Below are positions 1 through 13,518 of a stretch of DNA of 64,000 nt, one piece after another. The position numbers were made by a program, and so were the translations under genes. Each line of letters starts with the position of its first letter. Position 1 is the stretch's first letter. Source of the stretch: Tigriopus japonicus (taxonomy: Eukaryota; Arthropoda; Copepoda; Harpacticoida; Harpacticidae); the NCBI GenBank assembly GCA_010645155.1, contig CM021322.1:497521-561520 (forward strand). The letters are read 5' to 3'. The notes beneath the pieces were generated by a model that ran no database searches, had not been told where the DNA came from, and saw only the letters and a list, made by a program, of their open reading frames with translations.

Positions 1-654
1 TTCATCACTACCAACTCCCCGTAAATTGTTGGGAGTAAAAACTTCTCTAAGAAGAAAAGAAGAGTTTCTCGACGTTTCATAAGCCAATTGAACTCTTGAC
101 GAGAGCCAATTCCCACCCGTGGGAATGGCTATCTTCAGAGATCCACAAGGAGGATTGAGACACTCATAAATTGAACAGAGTCATTCTCGGAGTCATTTCA
201 ATTGAGTAGTAGAACTCCTTCATGGTGACATTGGGCATTCATTGAGATCTCGGTTTCATTCTCACAGATGAGTGTGAATTGTCGTCCACCCAAAGCAAGT
301 TGTTCAAGTCTTCTTTTGTCATCGCCCACTTTCACGATTGCTCGTCATTTGGTCTTGGCATGTGAACTGTGTTCGACACGTCGCGCACTGCCCGTAAATG
401 TACACCCATTGTCCATCAACATGACTGGAAGATCTTTGTTCCATACTCAATACTCACGGCACTACCTACTCGTCAACTACTAAATGATGTTAAACTTTGA
501 GGCACTATTTTACTTCAATCGTATTGAAAAACCACCTTGTGGACTCGTTTTTGAAGTTTACTTCAAATATCTTTTTACGCGGTGAAAAAAGAAGTAGCCA
601 TACAGATGACTCCTCAGAAAGATAAAACATTTGACAAATTCAGACAGAACTTAC
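1..654. other. Left edge, probably intron of the Trio-like gene
   Basis: No exon could be supported here. The next expected coding piece of the Trio-like gene, the start of its spectrin repeats after the SEC14 domain, was looked for on the minus strand and not recognised. One short minus-strand open stretch near 190-320 has no start codon and no resemblance I know. The region is most simply the beginning of the next intron. Confidence 0.4.
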
Positions 655-3600
655 ACATCTAAGCTCAATCCAGGTGGTGTGGTCATAGTGGAGGGTTCCT
701 TCCAGGTCTTGGGTGAGGTTTGAAGGGTCAATTACTTTCATCAAAGAATCCAAGCTGATAGGGTTGGCCTGAAATGAGAAGGTATTTTTCAAGAACCGTG
801 ACGGATTGATAAATTATGAAAAAGAAGAGTTGGAACTCGTCAGCTTCCTCGAACTAAATTTTCCCTTAATAGGAACGGTGAGGAGGGTAAGAGCTGTAGT
901 TAGAGCAATAGCTTAGTATCAAGTAGTTGGAAATTGGCATGCCTCTTCAACGTTCGTTCGCTTCTGAGGCAATAAATATTCGAGTCACGACAAGAGGCTA
1001 CTAGTGTACGGGAGCATCTGAGACTCATTGGGGTTAACAATGCTTTGGGATGTCATTTCCCCATCATGAAGCATCTGAACTATGCTATTGTCTAGGAAGA
1101 GGTTAGCAAGCTCATCTCTACGGACGCGTAAGAATAGTGCAACATTTCAGTCGTTTTTGGACAAACCAACGATTCTCGATCGGTTTTCAAGCGTTTAACA
1201 AAGTATGGTCGCATTCCTGTGAATTTACAAGCCAAATTGAATGCACCATGCCGAAGTTCGACATCATTTTATTGTGCTTTAAATTCAGGGGGTGATTGAA
1301 GGCTCGAGAACAAAGTAAGACAAAGCCAGCGTGATGTAGCGAAATAAACCAAGGGAAAACTGCTCAGCCATGAGTAAGCTAACAAAGAAAGGAAGAAGAC
1401 GACGCCGAACCAATAAAAGTGGTGAAGCAAACCTTACCTCGAACTTGTATTTTTGACTCCCAAGACTGGTCCTTTGCTTTTGCCAGAAATTCTCGGGTTT
1501 GATGATGTGCACACTGTGTATTTGGTGGGCAAAGAACTCCTGAAGGACCTTCAGGATGGGTTTCACAGTGGTCCATGTTGAGCCTCGCATATCAATGATC
1601 ACCGTCAGGCCTAGATCACATACATCCTCACTGAAAGAACATCAAAATGGTACATTAACGAAACAAAAATGCACATTCGTTTCCTCCTCCAAAACAGTCT
1701 CTAAATTGACATTTGTGTCATCATTGATTGCAGTCCGATTAACAGCCAATTATGGCCAGATTACGCGTGAAGTTTTTCCTATAGATCATTCAAGTCCTAG
1801 AGCAAACGTCTACAAATGGGAGATTGATTTTTCTCCCAATCTGCTTTCTTGGTTGTAGGAGTTCTTGGTCATTAATTTGGGCATCTTGGTTCTTTTCCTC
1901 CCTGTCGCCTCCAGATATTGGATGTGCATACGATGCCAAAAGATCCCTCTCTAATACAAACTCCTCTGGAGCTTAAGAATCTTCCAAAAATCAAGAGCGA
2001 AAGTTGGTTTTGAGATTCTTAAATCCTGTCCATGCTCGTCAGTGGTAATCATGGGGTTTTAGTCAGCCGGAGGCGTTCTGGTCACTTAACGCGCTCACAA
2101 ATCGAAATTGAAAAGAATTTATATGCATGCATCGTGTTTTTGAGGGGAAAATTTTAACCGATTCTCACCTGGGAACACCGATGAGGTATTGAAGAAGTAA
2201 TTTGTAATCCTCGGGTTTGGCTCGTTCCCGCCTGGGCGTGGCTGGAAAGGTCACTATAGCGCCACCTCTTTTGTCACGCCCACCCGACAGGATGGCCAAT
2301 TTCTCTTGTAAAACACCCATAACATCCACGGCTCTCAAGGCGTCGGATCGTCTCTGACCTGGAAAGTCATTAATGAGTCATGAGTCCATGGAGTTCAAGG
2401 GGAATGCGGGAAATTCCAAAGCTCATTTGAATTCTTTGTTTGGTCTCGCGAACACCAAACGTGATTTATTTCTTCCTCAAATGTGTAAGGCACGTCATTT
2501 TGGCGAAAACTCCAAAATCTCTAGCATAAGATAACCCTGATACGTAAAGCACTAACAGCCCGAGTATCATAATCTGATCTCACTAGAACGTAAAAATAAC
2601 TTGAAGATTGCAAGTTCTCTATTTTTAACTTTTTTTTTTTAAACTGTCAGACGTCGGGCATAGTGTGAAATCGAGAACATGTGCATGATCTTCCTGAACA
2701 AATGTGATTTTGAACAACCCTTGTTGCCAGATTTACATCTCATTTCATGAAACTCAAGTTGACGGCCAAAGTTCAAGGAAGCACGTCTAAATCCTGTCCG
2801 AATAAGCTTGTCATCAGAATCTCGCTCTTTCGGAAACAAGAGAATGCATAACCCGGAGTAAATAGTGGACAGAAAAAGAAGCAGCGGACAAAAAGAACTT
2901 GTGGGAATAGTTCGTTACTTGATCTTTCCCCAACCAATTTTTGCGCTCAGTCAAGCTCATTAATTCACTCTCAAGTGTAGATTGGGGCACTCTGTGCAAA
3001 AAGGGAAGAGTTATGGTCATGTTCGAAAAAATACGAAACTTCCATGAAGAGCGATTTTGCACTGGTACCAATCGTTTATGTGCGTGCCAAGCCATTCATC
3101 ATTTCCAATTGAACTTTTTTCCCCCTCCTCCTTGGCTTTGCTCAGCCAACCACTGTCATCCTACATATTGGACAATTAAGTGGTAAAACACATTACAAAG
3201 CCAACTTCTTGGACTTGTTTTAGGACCCCCCAAACGTTGGAAAAGAAGTCGTACTCTGAGAGGCGAAAAACGTGCCTCGTTGCGCCTTTTTCATCTGAAG
3301 TGTCAGGACGCCCATTATCCATACCCATGTTAATCGGGCTTCAAAAGTTGTTGGCAGGCATTCGTCTGCATAGCTGCATAATGATGACTTGAGCTCGAGA
3401 TTTAATCCAGTTTATCAATCACTAGCAAAGTGGATTAAAGCGAGCCAAATATTGCAACGTGTTTTTTTTTTTCTGGGGGGGGGAGAGGAGTTTCAAGGAA
3501 AAACGAGCCCCAATCTTTCATGAGTTGCATATATTTGAATCAGATCATAAACAACCTTAGGGTTCATAATCAGAAGGTATCAGAAAAAGGTATATCCATT

Positions 3601-6600
3601 GAAGCGAAGCAAGCATTACCAATTATCTATTCACGATCAAAAAGCGAAATAGATATGGGAAGCGTTTTCATCCGTAAATACGAACGCTTTTTGTCGAGTT
3701 CTAAAATTGTTTTTGCTAAAAATGTGGCATAATTTTGACGAGATGATACGAACTCAAACCCACCTTATCCTACTTCCTATGAACACTTGTGGACACGCAA
3801 TCATTTACTTTGAAACTGCGTAAAGCTTTAGTAAACATTTGAATTGAATTAAGGCCTTTTTGGCCTTCGTGTTTTCTTTATTGTCGTCTCATCCTCCAGG
3901 CTCGTATTGCCTTCAAAAAGAAACCATCACTACTTAAGATAAGGAATCTTCTGCACTTTGATAGGAATTAGATTAATTAACCCAACTGGGATGGTCATAT
4001 AAACACTTAGAATTCTACAAATTGACAAAACATTCCACATCATTAATCAATTGCATGTGATATAACAAACAGGACTGGAAAGCTGTCATTGGACACTAAG
4101 ATTCTTCTTCTCCACCTCCAAAACGTGTTTTCATAATCTGAGCAAAATAGGCGAGTTTTGTAGTACACACTGAAGTGGTCAGAGAAGATTCCAAAATTTG
4201 CTATTTGGCAGTGGAATTCCAAAGCTCAAGCTATCTCACCTAGGGCCAGAGAAGAGAAGTTCCGTGCATTTCTCTCATTGTGAACCAAGATAGAAAGTTG
4301 GGAATGATAGATTTGGATTCCTAACATTTCATTTTCTCGCGATTGACACAAAAATGTTTTCGGTCCGTTTAACAGGTTACTGTTATGAAAAATTTGCTGA
4401 CCAAACCATCAAAATAATCATCAGAATAAACAAATAGAACAATGGCTACACTACGAAATAGGACAAGCAAGTTGCAGGTAGAATTCAATTCAAGTTTCAA
4501 AGAAGCGTCTCAAAGCCAGGTAGGTACGCTTTGCAGCTTAGATTTCAATTGTCATCATGAGGATGAGGTTACAAATGTTAAATAGAATTACTCGCATTGG
4601 ATCTCAAGTTGAAGCAGAGGTTTACCTCAAGTCAAACACTCAACAACAAAGACTGGCCTCCTAAAGAAGCCAATATTTTCAATTCATAAACTGAGCTCGA
4701 TACAAAAAGCTTGACAACGACTCCTAAATCACTCGTCTGAGAGGCGATTTGCCGGATGAAATGACTCAATAAAAACTCGACAACCACCTCAAGTTACATG
4801 CGATTCGTAACATACTTTCTCCTGGGGCAATAGGCTCTAGTTACAAGTATCAAATTGCAAACTGGTCTTTACGAACCCTTGATTTGGATGCACATTGCAC
4901 CCCACTCACAAATACTTCAAATCATATCAGATCATGGTGAACTAAATCACTACCTCGATATAGCTGACTAGAAGATGAGGTAACAATGGTTGACGATCGG
5001 TTTTGAGCTTTCCCATTATCTTTATCACGTCCAGAAGATCGTGATCGAGCACGTTGAAAGCCTTTTTGCAGATTGGAGTGCCAGGAATGAGGCCGGGCCT
5101 TTTTCAAAATCGATCTTCGGTAACCAGAGGGCTGTCTCTTAAGCACATGATTAGTATCATCACTTTCTTCCGGGGGCCAAATCCCAGTGGTTGTCCCACG
5201 GGAGGCCTTGTTCGGGAGATGGCCACGAAATTGGTTGAACATTGGAAAAGGCAGAGGATAATATCATGAAAACATGATAACCAGCCACCGACCGTGCACT
5301 TCTGGGTGAAATCAAACTGGCGCTTGTCACGAAATGGACGCGTCCTACTGCAGAACATTCGTTTTCATCGTGGTCACTTTATCTTCATTTGATCACAATT
5401 TCGATTTGACAATCGACTATTTTGACACTAAACTTCGGCTCTCACGAGATTCAAACACTGAGTAACTTCAGGCAAAAAGAGGACCAAGACGGACAACCTT
5501 TGGAATTAGGTTAGTCGCACTAGCTTTGCACAATCGGCAAAGACCAAGATCGGCTTTTTATTCAAAGGAACACTTGGCTTGGAAACAACCGAACAATCTC
5601 TATCACTCTAAAGACTTGTTCTCAATTCATGCCACGGTCTTTCCGAACAGCCGATAACGTGAGCGTATGTAGAACTCCGGAAATTGCTGGCTTGAGTCAA
5701 ATTCAAAAATTAGACGTTTCGGCTTTGTCATTGATAAAGAGTGATCTCGTTTGAAGTGAACACATGGATTTGACACTTTTAACGGCTGCGATTTGAGATT
5801 AAAGCAAAGTGAATCATCCTCACGATGCAAATGTGGAGAGAAAACGGAAAGGGAGGGTTGGAGGGTTGGGTGAGGTACATTTGTTGGTCGTCAATGTGAT
5901 AAAGTTCGACTTTAGCACTTTTTCAAACGCCCAATGAGCTCGCCATTGGAGTAATCTAGGCATCAATTTTAATCCGTTTCAACCCTGATATCAAGTTGAT
6001 AACGATGAAGCCAGGCATGGCTGCATGCTGTATTTCTAATCGATCTGGAAATACGATGATATCCCAAGGCAAATAACAAGCTCTCACAGGAAATTTGGCC
6101 ATTTCAGAGAGACTCTAAAGCACTCGAACATTCGCTTGTGCACTTGAAGCAACAAGTTCAATGGCTTCCAATGGGACGGTTCTTTGAGGCAGAAGTGGGA
6201 GACGTCATGCTTGAACGGAATATTTTAAGCTCTAGACATTGTTCAAGATATCCAAGAGTCTTGGGAGGGGTTCTCGCCATTGTAAATGGGCACTTTTCCG
6301 ATTCAAATTCACTCGTATTTCCTTTTTTCTTTCAGTTGTTTTAGACTTGAGTCAAAAAGACTGAATCACTGCGTGGTGATGACTCTTGGAGCTTGAGGAG
6401 AGTTCCAAGTAACAACAAGAGATGGTGTTGACCAAAAGTTTACCTCGTAATGATACGAGACGCTTTTGTTCTCAATTCTTTAGCACAAGAAGCATTCAAC
6501 ACTACTCATGAGTCGTCATTCGTAGACAAACATGCGTCAACTGATCGTCATTATCCTCATCATCATCGTCTTTGCCCCCGTCCTCCAATTTCTTCCTCCA

Positions 6601-9600
6601 TTCTAGCAGCCGTGTCCACCTATGTGTTCATGTTCTCCAAAACGAAGCGTACATTCATGCACTCTGTTGCCAGAGCTCCGTGGACTGAGGTCCAGAGCAT
6701 AATCAGTCAGTCAGTCTGTCGGTCTTGGTGTTTCCACGAATCAACCCGCTTCCCCATCATCGTGCCCGCTTGGCTTGCTATCGCTCGACACGCATCCACG
6801 CACTTCTGCACCCGGTTTCTTGGTGGGCTGAAGAGCACGTCAAACGAGTCCAGAAATCTGAACAATCTAACAAGGGAGTGAGTGCTCCCTGTTCCGTCTT
6901 TAAAGGGCGGTAGGCTTGTCAAAGAAAACGACAAATGTACAGACGATGTTCCAAGAATGCATGCCGATTGGAGAGTTCGAAGGCAGGTCCAGGCACCAAT
7001 GTTGTGATTGTACCATCAACAGAGCTCTAGTTGCTTGTCTCGACGGCCACAAGATACTAATCAACTTGGGATGTGAGGACTACATGTGTGGTTGGGAAAG
7101 ACAACCCTTCAGAGTAAAGTTCCAAGGGGAAGAGAGCACAACTCTCTCTCTCACTCACACACAAGAGCATGATTGTCATGGGTGCCATGAAGGCTAACAT
7201 ATTGAACGCTGGGGCGTTCGTTGTTGTTTTGTGTGATGTGGAGGAGTAAGTGTTATGTTCCCTCCCCCTTTCCCCTCATGATATTGACGGAATGTCGAAC
7301 ATCATTCAAACTTAAGGAGAATCTACATATGAGCGAAACTGATCAAGGTACTGGATGGAGAGTCTTGTTCACTTGTTGACAAGCCCAAAGTGCCATGTTG
7401 TTGAGAAAATCAATATTTACTCGGGCATGCAAGAGAGGGGTAGCTTTTTCTTCCTGTTCAAAGCAATAATGAATGACAGAGCATTGAGAGGTGAAGAGCT
7501 GTCCTAAGAAATCCACACCAGAATCGAGGAAAACCATGAGGGCAATAGAAATTGACAAGAAGCTAGAATGAATTGCAAGTGCCAACCATGTTGTTTAACC
7601 AGGAGCAACTTGCTTGGAGTGAGATCATATCAGGCACTAACTGTATGTGACGTGACAAGACGTGACAGAGGAGATTCTTGGCCAAATCAGGACAACGTTT
7701 CTGATTCAGCAGATACGTTTTGACATCTGCTTCAAACTTCCAAATATTATGCTTTTGCAAATCTGGATCTAACTCTAAAGAGTTATTCGCACTGGCGAAG
7801 AAACATGGAACTTGCTCAGAAGCCAAGGTCAATTTAGAAGTCGCATCGCATTTCAACATAAGTTTAACTAACTTTGATAAACCAATTTTGATGAATAAGT
7901 ATCATCCATGAAAAAATGCTTGCTTTTAATGGCCAGAATTCAATCCTTCAATACTAATAATAATCTTTATTGCGTGTTTATTTCACACATTGGATTTACA
8001 GTGTCATTATTTATCCTGAGTTCGTGAGTTTTGTTCGATCGAATGTACTCAAAGGACCCATTCTGGGTTCAAGTCAATGAAAATGGGTTAATGAAAATTC
8101 GCATGTTTGAAAGCTATCCACTGCACGGAAACAATGCCTAAAATCCGTCTTAAATTGCATGTGTCTGATCTATAACCACCACGCTAACCATATTTTTGGG
8201 GACTTTATTTCCCTATTTAAACTTTCAATTCCTTTCTTCTATTTGCATCAGAGTATCAATATGTATGGATAAGAACAACTGAATTAGCGTGCGTAAATGT
8301 AAGTACTCCTAGGTTAATTTAGTTAATGTTACGATGTATGCACGCGTGCATACAACTAATCAAGGAGCTAGTTTACTTGTGCACCTAAGTGGTAATGGGG
8401 GCCTTGTTTTAAACAATCCGTTTATCTAATTTGCATTCTTTGCTGTAATGCCCATATTGAGTTATGAACCAAAACGTTAATCAAACTCCCATCGTTTTCG
8501 AAACAATCAATAATGTGTAGAAATAATTGCTTTACAATCGAAAGTTTCAGCAAGAGAGTTCGAGAAATACGCGTTCGGTGATGCAGAACTATTCAAAAGG
8601 CGGCCTCATGATAAAAGTTGAAATCACGAGGTTTTGTGAATTCAAAATATGTTAAACCGAAAATTGTTTAATTCACTTTCAAACAATCGAAGATTTAAAG
8701 GTTTATTTTTTTTTCTTCACGTAGCGAGGAGCCCTGGACTCGATCATTTTATAAATTTTAATTTTTAAGTAAAAATGAGCAAGTTGATTCTGTTGGTTCC
8801 TGATAAATTCGAGGTTTAGGCTCGGAGTAACTGGGAGTGAATTTTATGTCCGCAAAACACTTGTTTGAGAGGATAGATTAGAAGTTTCTGTTTTTCCGTT
8901 CGGAATCTTCCGTTATTTTTTGGGGTCAGAGCGGTCAGAGAGAGGGTAAAACTCGTTTGTTTTATTGGAGGAAAAAGATGTTTGATCAAAGAACCTCTGG
9001 GCTGCGCTCACATTAAGCTTGAATTTTTGGGAGGAATCAGTTCAAATCCAAAAAAGATCGAGTCAAAAGAAACTAGCTCATGCTGTCTTTGCTGACGTAT
9101 TCTGGTATTTTGGGGTTAGGGTTATAAGCAAGTCTCAAAAAGTCGTCTTGAGTTCAAAGATAAATTTGAATTCGAGACATTTTCTGAGGAGGAATGGGGG
9201 AGGTGGAGGGTCTTTACACCTTATAAATCGTTTCTAGTATGCAAGAAGCAAAAACTGATTTAAAAAGAGTAAATTCAATAGTGTACACTTTTCCTCCAAA
9301 AAAAGTTCATACAAGATATTGGCAAGATATTCGAACAACTGAAAGGGTTCTGAAACATTTAATCAAAGTTATTTGTCGCCAAGAAGTATTTCTTGGAATT
9401 CTACTTTGCTGCAATTTGGCTTACAAAATTTTGCTCCAACGCCAAAATTAGGGCCAAAGACAAGCAACATCTTGGCTCGAGTTGACCGAGTCTTAACAAT
9501 GACCCGTTACATTCCGAGTTGCACTAACCAAATTTTTTTACTCCCCGTGATGATGTCGCTTTTGACCTACTTAGTCTAATGCCCTAACCTTCATTTTAAA

Positions 9601-10867
9601 GCATTAGTTAATATCACTAGATTACCTTTAAGGCAGGATCAATTTAAAAATACATGACCCAATTTTTTTTAAAGGAGGCAATGAATAACAGATCTGGTTC
9701 AAAATGGTTAATTAATTCATCCGACCTGATTGATTTGCACAAGAAACGGGCCCTGTGTCGTGTGTTTTTACCCTTTCAGTATTGCATTCATGTAAATCTT
9801 TTTTAGATATCGTACTAATGTTCTATTGTCCACTGTCTACAAAAGGCCATCCAATGAATTGGTCTCACTAAAACCAGATTTCTTAAATTATCTAGGCTCA
9901 GAAATGAGTGGATACCGCGACAGTTTTGCTATGCTTGTTTTATTGCGGCCGATTGGCTTGTGCCGTTTTTGTGACCTTCTTACCACGCCCCATCTACATT
10001 GATGCACGAGTGAATTAAAAATTAGCTTATATAAATGATCTATTATATTAACTTATTATCTTTCCTTCATTTGAACAGTATGAAGTTCATTCATACTGCC
10101 GCTAAAAGGTACATGATTTGGCAAGGATAATAACTTGCAAAGCAACATTATTTTGCAATCATTTAATCCATCAATTCGCCTGAAGTGTGGATCGTAAATA
10201 TTATCACATTGATATATGATCCATCTCTTCAGAATCTTGATGCAACGTAAGGGAATTGCTTGTATGCAAAAGCTTAACATTTCACCAGAAATTGCCGTGT
10301 TTGAGCCACTAAAAGTTAAAATAGGGCCTCAATGAAGAGATATTTAGGTTGCAATGCCATTTGTACGCATTTACACATGCCACCATTCGTTGAGAAGTCA
10401 TCCAGGGTAAAAAGAACATTCTCTTTTCCAATTTCGCCCTTATCCTTCTCATAACAGATGTAATGTCAAAGGGTTCTTTAACTGAATAGTATTTAAGCAA
10501 TCCAAATATAACACGTTTCCTATGAACCTATATTCACCCTCGGCTTTATTGCGGCGCCCACGTGAACCCTTGTGGGTCTTGGGATCTAACATACATATTG
10601 CCGCATAAAAAAACTGGTCTTACCAGCTAACACAGGTCGAGGAAGTGGGCCAGACTCTTGGGATCGTGATGCATGAGGCCCATGGCCTTTGGGACACTGA
10701 GATCGAACCCCGTGTCTGGGTACAGCCCCCGTATAACCATGAGCCTGAGGTGGAGCTCCACTATGTTGTACAGGAGGCGGATGATGGGAATGCGGTTGCA
10801 CGTGAACGTGAGGCCCCGCTCTGTGGGGGCCACCGGGGCCGCCGGAATGTCCCGGTGTCGGGTACAT
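655..10867 (-). CDS. trio: Trio/Kalirin-type Rho guanine nucleotide exchange factor, N-terminal SEC14 part (partial)
   Basis: Four exons on the minus strand: 10624-10867, 2169-2358, 1438-1630 and 655-768; the gene continues past the left edge. Exons 2-4 encode the N-terminal CRAL-TRIO/SEC14 lipid-binding domain typical of Trio and Kalirin. Key stretches are SGGRDKRGG, VIIDMRGSTW and NFWQKQRTSLGS, followed by a MKVIDPSNLT strand, all in human TRIO order. All joins agree in phase: exon 1 ends with one base of a Gly codon and exon 2 supplies two; exon 2 ends AG and exon 3 starts T (Ser); exon 3 ends in phase 0. Exon 1 is less certain. It starts at the Met at 10867 and encodes a Pro/His/Gly-rich, probably disordered N-terminus. 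It is placed by its donor (GTAAGA) and matching phase only. Trio proteins activate Rac/Rho in axon guidance and cytoskeletal control; the GEF domains are not in this window. Confidence 0.8.
2359..10623 (-). other. 8.3 kb first intron of the Trio-like gene
   Basis: This stretch lies between the proposed first coding exon and the SEC14 exons. It is AT-rich with homopolymer runs and scattered open frames of 60-143 codons on both strands, for example 4922-5242 (-), a Ser/Arg-rich frame, and 6450-6881 (+). None carries a recognisable domain or a convincing set of splice sites. Regulatory elements or alternative first exons could be hidden here, but I see no direct evidence for them. Confidence 0.45.
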
Positions 10868-13518
10868 GAATAACTCCGGCAAGCAGACACTAACCCGCTC
10901 CCCGGTTGGGCAGTGGCATTGATTTCGGCTTATTTCCGACAAATGGACACTGAGGTCAGGAGTTCATGAGTAGGATTAGCGGTCGGCGGCACGGACACTG
11001 GACACAACCGGTTCACCTTTGACCTCGGTCTTAATCGAACGGCCTCCAATCCGAACGGTTGGTGTGCTCCATGAAAATCGTTTTGTTATTGCTCCACAAC
11101 AGCTTTATGACCATGATGATGATGATGAGCCGTGGGTGTTAGGCTTGAGCGCCGGCGACAACAACAATTGCAGCCAGCCAGCCAACCAACCCATGATCCA
11201 CTGGGGCATGTCGACTAGGAAGATGGTGACAATGAACGGGCTGAGGCCGGGCCAGGGAGACACAACGAAAGAGGGGGAGAACGAACGAACCCCTTGTTCG
11301 TTGGGATGTCAGAGAAGAAGGCGACTTTGCTCAGCTGAAAGCTTGAAAGTGAACGTGCCAAGCCAAAAAGGGGCTGCCCCTGGTGGCGCAGATGGAAAAG
11401 GCTGCCCATGTGAAAGGGCAAGAGAGAAGCAACTTGGGCCTGCCAGTCTCCTTTTGGTTCCTAAATCCGAAGCCAGCTTTTCTCGCTGGGACTCGGCTAA
11501 AGTGGCAGAAAAGGAGACTGGATGAAAGAATAAGAAGAGGAACGAACGGAACGAACGAACGAACGAACGAAAGGTGTCATCATGATCCGACGGACCCGTT
11601 GAACAAAATCCGGGAAAAATCCGGGTTGTTCCAAATCTTAGAGGCGAAGAACGAACATCTTTGCGTGTCGATTTCCTTAGATATTTGCAAAACATGTCAA
11701 AGTCACAAGATCACATTTTTAGCGGGGAACAAACCCAGTCTTGTGTAAATTAGTTCAAATTCATTTGTAAACTTCTTTGTTGACTTAGTGCACCAATTTC
11801 TTGTAAAATTGGCAGGGATGGCGAGTAATTGGAATTGCAATTACAATTACATGTACAGGGTGGCTGATAAGTAGGAATGTCATTCTCTAGTAAATGCATT
11901 ATTTTGCAATTTTCCCGTTCATTTTTAATTTTTGCAATTTTTCAAGGTTTGTGCAATTTTTGGCAATTTTCATGCATTTTCCCAAGATTCCCGCCCAAAA
12001 CCTGTTTCTGTAAAGCAAAACCTGGTTTTGAGTATATCTGGCCTCAGTTTGATAGCAGCCATGGACTTGATATTAAGAAATCCTTGTAGCAGCATTTGTA
12101 ACGTATGTGACGAGTTATTTTTGGAGTTAAATCTTTTCACTGAGTAATTGAAATTTCCCTCAAGTTGATACTTATGCATTTGTATTTGGCTTCATTATCA
12201 AATTTTGGAGCTCTGAATGATTCGGTTAAAAAGCCATAATTAACTCCTAACGCCATCTGTTGTAATTTCCACAAACTCGTGGAAAACGTTCAAAGGCTTG
12301 TGCTACTAGAGATTCTCAAAAAAGGTAAACAACAAAAAATCATATTGGTTAAAAAAACTTGCGTTCAAAAATGGGTTTTTGGCTTCATTAAATAGGAATC
12401 CATGAAGTAAAATTAAGTCACTTAAAGAAAAGTGGTCGCACTCGCAAGAAATGACAAGATCAACAACCACCACCACCACCACAACAACAACAACCGACTT
12501 TTGTGCAATTTTTGCCGTTTTTGTGCAATTTTTTGCGCAATTTTGGCCTTTCTTTTGTGCAATAAAATGACATCCTTGCTGGTAAGTCTGGGATCGCAGT
12601 TTTTGTTATGGAGATCGTTCAGTTCAAACAAATAAGCACTTATGATTTGTCACAACGAATGCAATACTATTGGAAAAGAGCCGTGTTGAACATTTTCAAA
12701 ATAGTCCACTCCAAGTACTAATTGGAGTGCGTTACCCCTAGTCATTTCAAGCTAAGCTTTTTAAAAAGCCAATTTTGGTATGATTTTGAGGATTGTTGAA
12801 ATTGTTGAAAAAATTGTTGAAAAATTTGGCTTGTTGAAATTCCACAGATGGTTAAGCTAACATTTGGAACCTCTTTTTTGAAATAGTGATGTTTTTAAAA
12901 AAAAATTGTGGATCTGAAGGAAGAATTTTACTTGCAAAAGGTATAACCACTTGTTCAAACGTTTTCTGTCGTTTCGTCTCTTTGTTTTTGCTTTTTTATC
13001 AATGAATATATAAGGTTTTCAAGAAATGAAAATAGCAAAGCAATCTTTTTGTATGGAATGTCAGTTTAGAGTACAGTGGGACAAGTTATCCCTTCGCCAA
13101 ACTTACGTCGAATGCCATCTGTAAACTAATCAATTTGATACAGGAGTTGAGGATTAAGTGTAATAGATATGACAGTTGTTAGTTAGGTATGTGCGAACAA
13201 GTAAAGGGGTAAGATTATCGGTGTAAAGGGAGCAAACATCCTAATCGTTTAACAAAACGACCCTTATTTCTTCTGTGATTCATGAAGGCTTCAAAATGAG
13301 CTCGAGTGTTCAACCAAGGATTTCTTCCGTGGTGTTTGGTTCAAACAGACGGAATAACGGCAGGATTTTTTTAGCATAGCCTTGATGAAAAATCCGCCAA
13401 GATGAAAGCGAAGATAATTGCAGTGTTTGTTTATCGTGTCAGATTCTAGAATCTAGATTGAAAATATGCACCATGTTATATTTTTGTTTTTACAAGAATT
13501 CTAAAATTAGTTTGAAAA
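10868..13518. other. Intergenic region upstream of the Trio-like gene
   Basis: No gene recognised. It holds a tetranucleotide run near 11541-11571 and a CAC/AAC triplet run near 12461-12494. Around 11855 there is a short match to an irritans-type mariner end. From 11880 to 12560 the words TGCAATTTT and GTGCAATTTT recur. The 168-codon plus-strand frame at 11019-11525 has mixed low-complexity composition and no recognised domain, so it is not called. The promoter of the Trio-like gene should lie in the right part of this stretch if 10867 is the true start. Confidence 0.4.
11541..11571. repeat. Tetranucleotide microsatellite (CGAA type)
   Basis: About seven near-perfect tandem CGAA/GAAC units are visible. 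It is a simple sequence repeat about 0.7 kb upstream of the proposed Trio-like start. Confidence 0.8.

Noticed and set aside
4922..5242. 106-codon Ser/Arg-rich minus-strand frame in the Trio-like intron
   Set aside because: It could be an alternative exon, but its only donor candidate (GTAGTG) is weak and no homologous segment of Trio is known to me.
6450..6881. 143-codon plus-strand open frame in the Trio-like intron
   Set aside because: No recognisable domain, composition like random translation, overlapping open frames on both strands, no splice partners.
11019..11525. 168-codon plus-strand frame left of the Mab-21-like gene
   Set aside because: No domain, overlapping frames on the other strand are as long, and it sits in probable promoter DNA.
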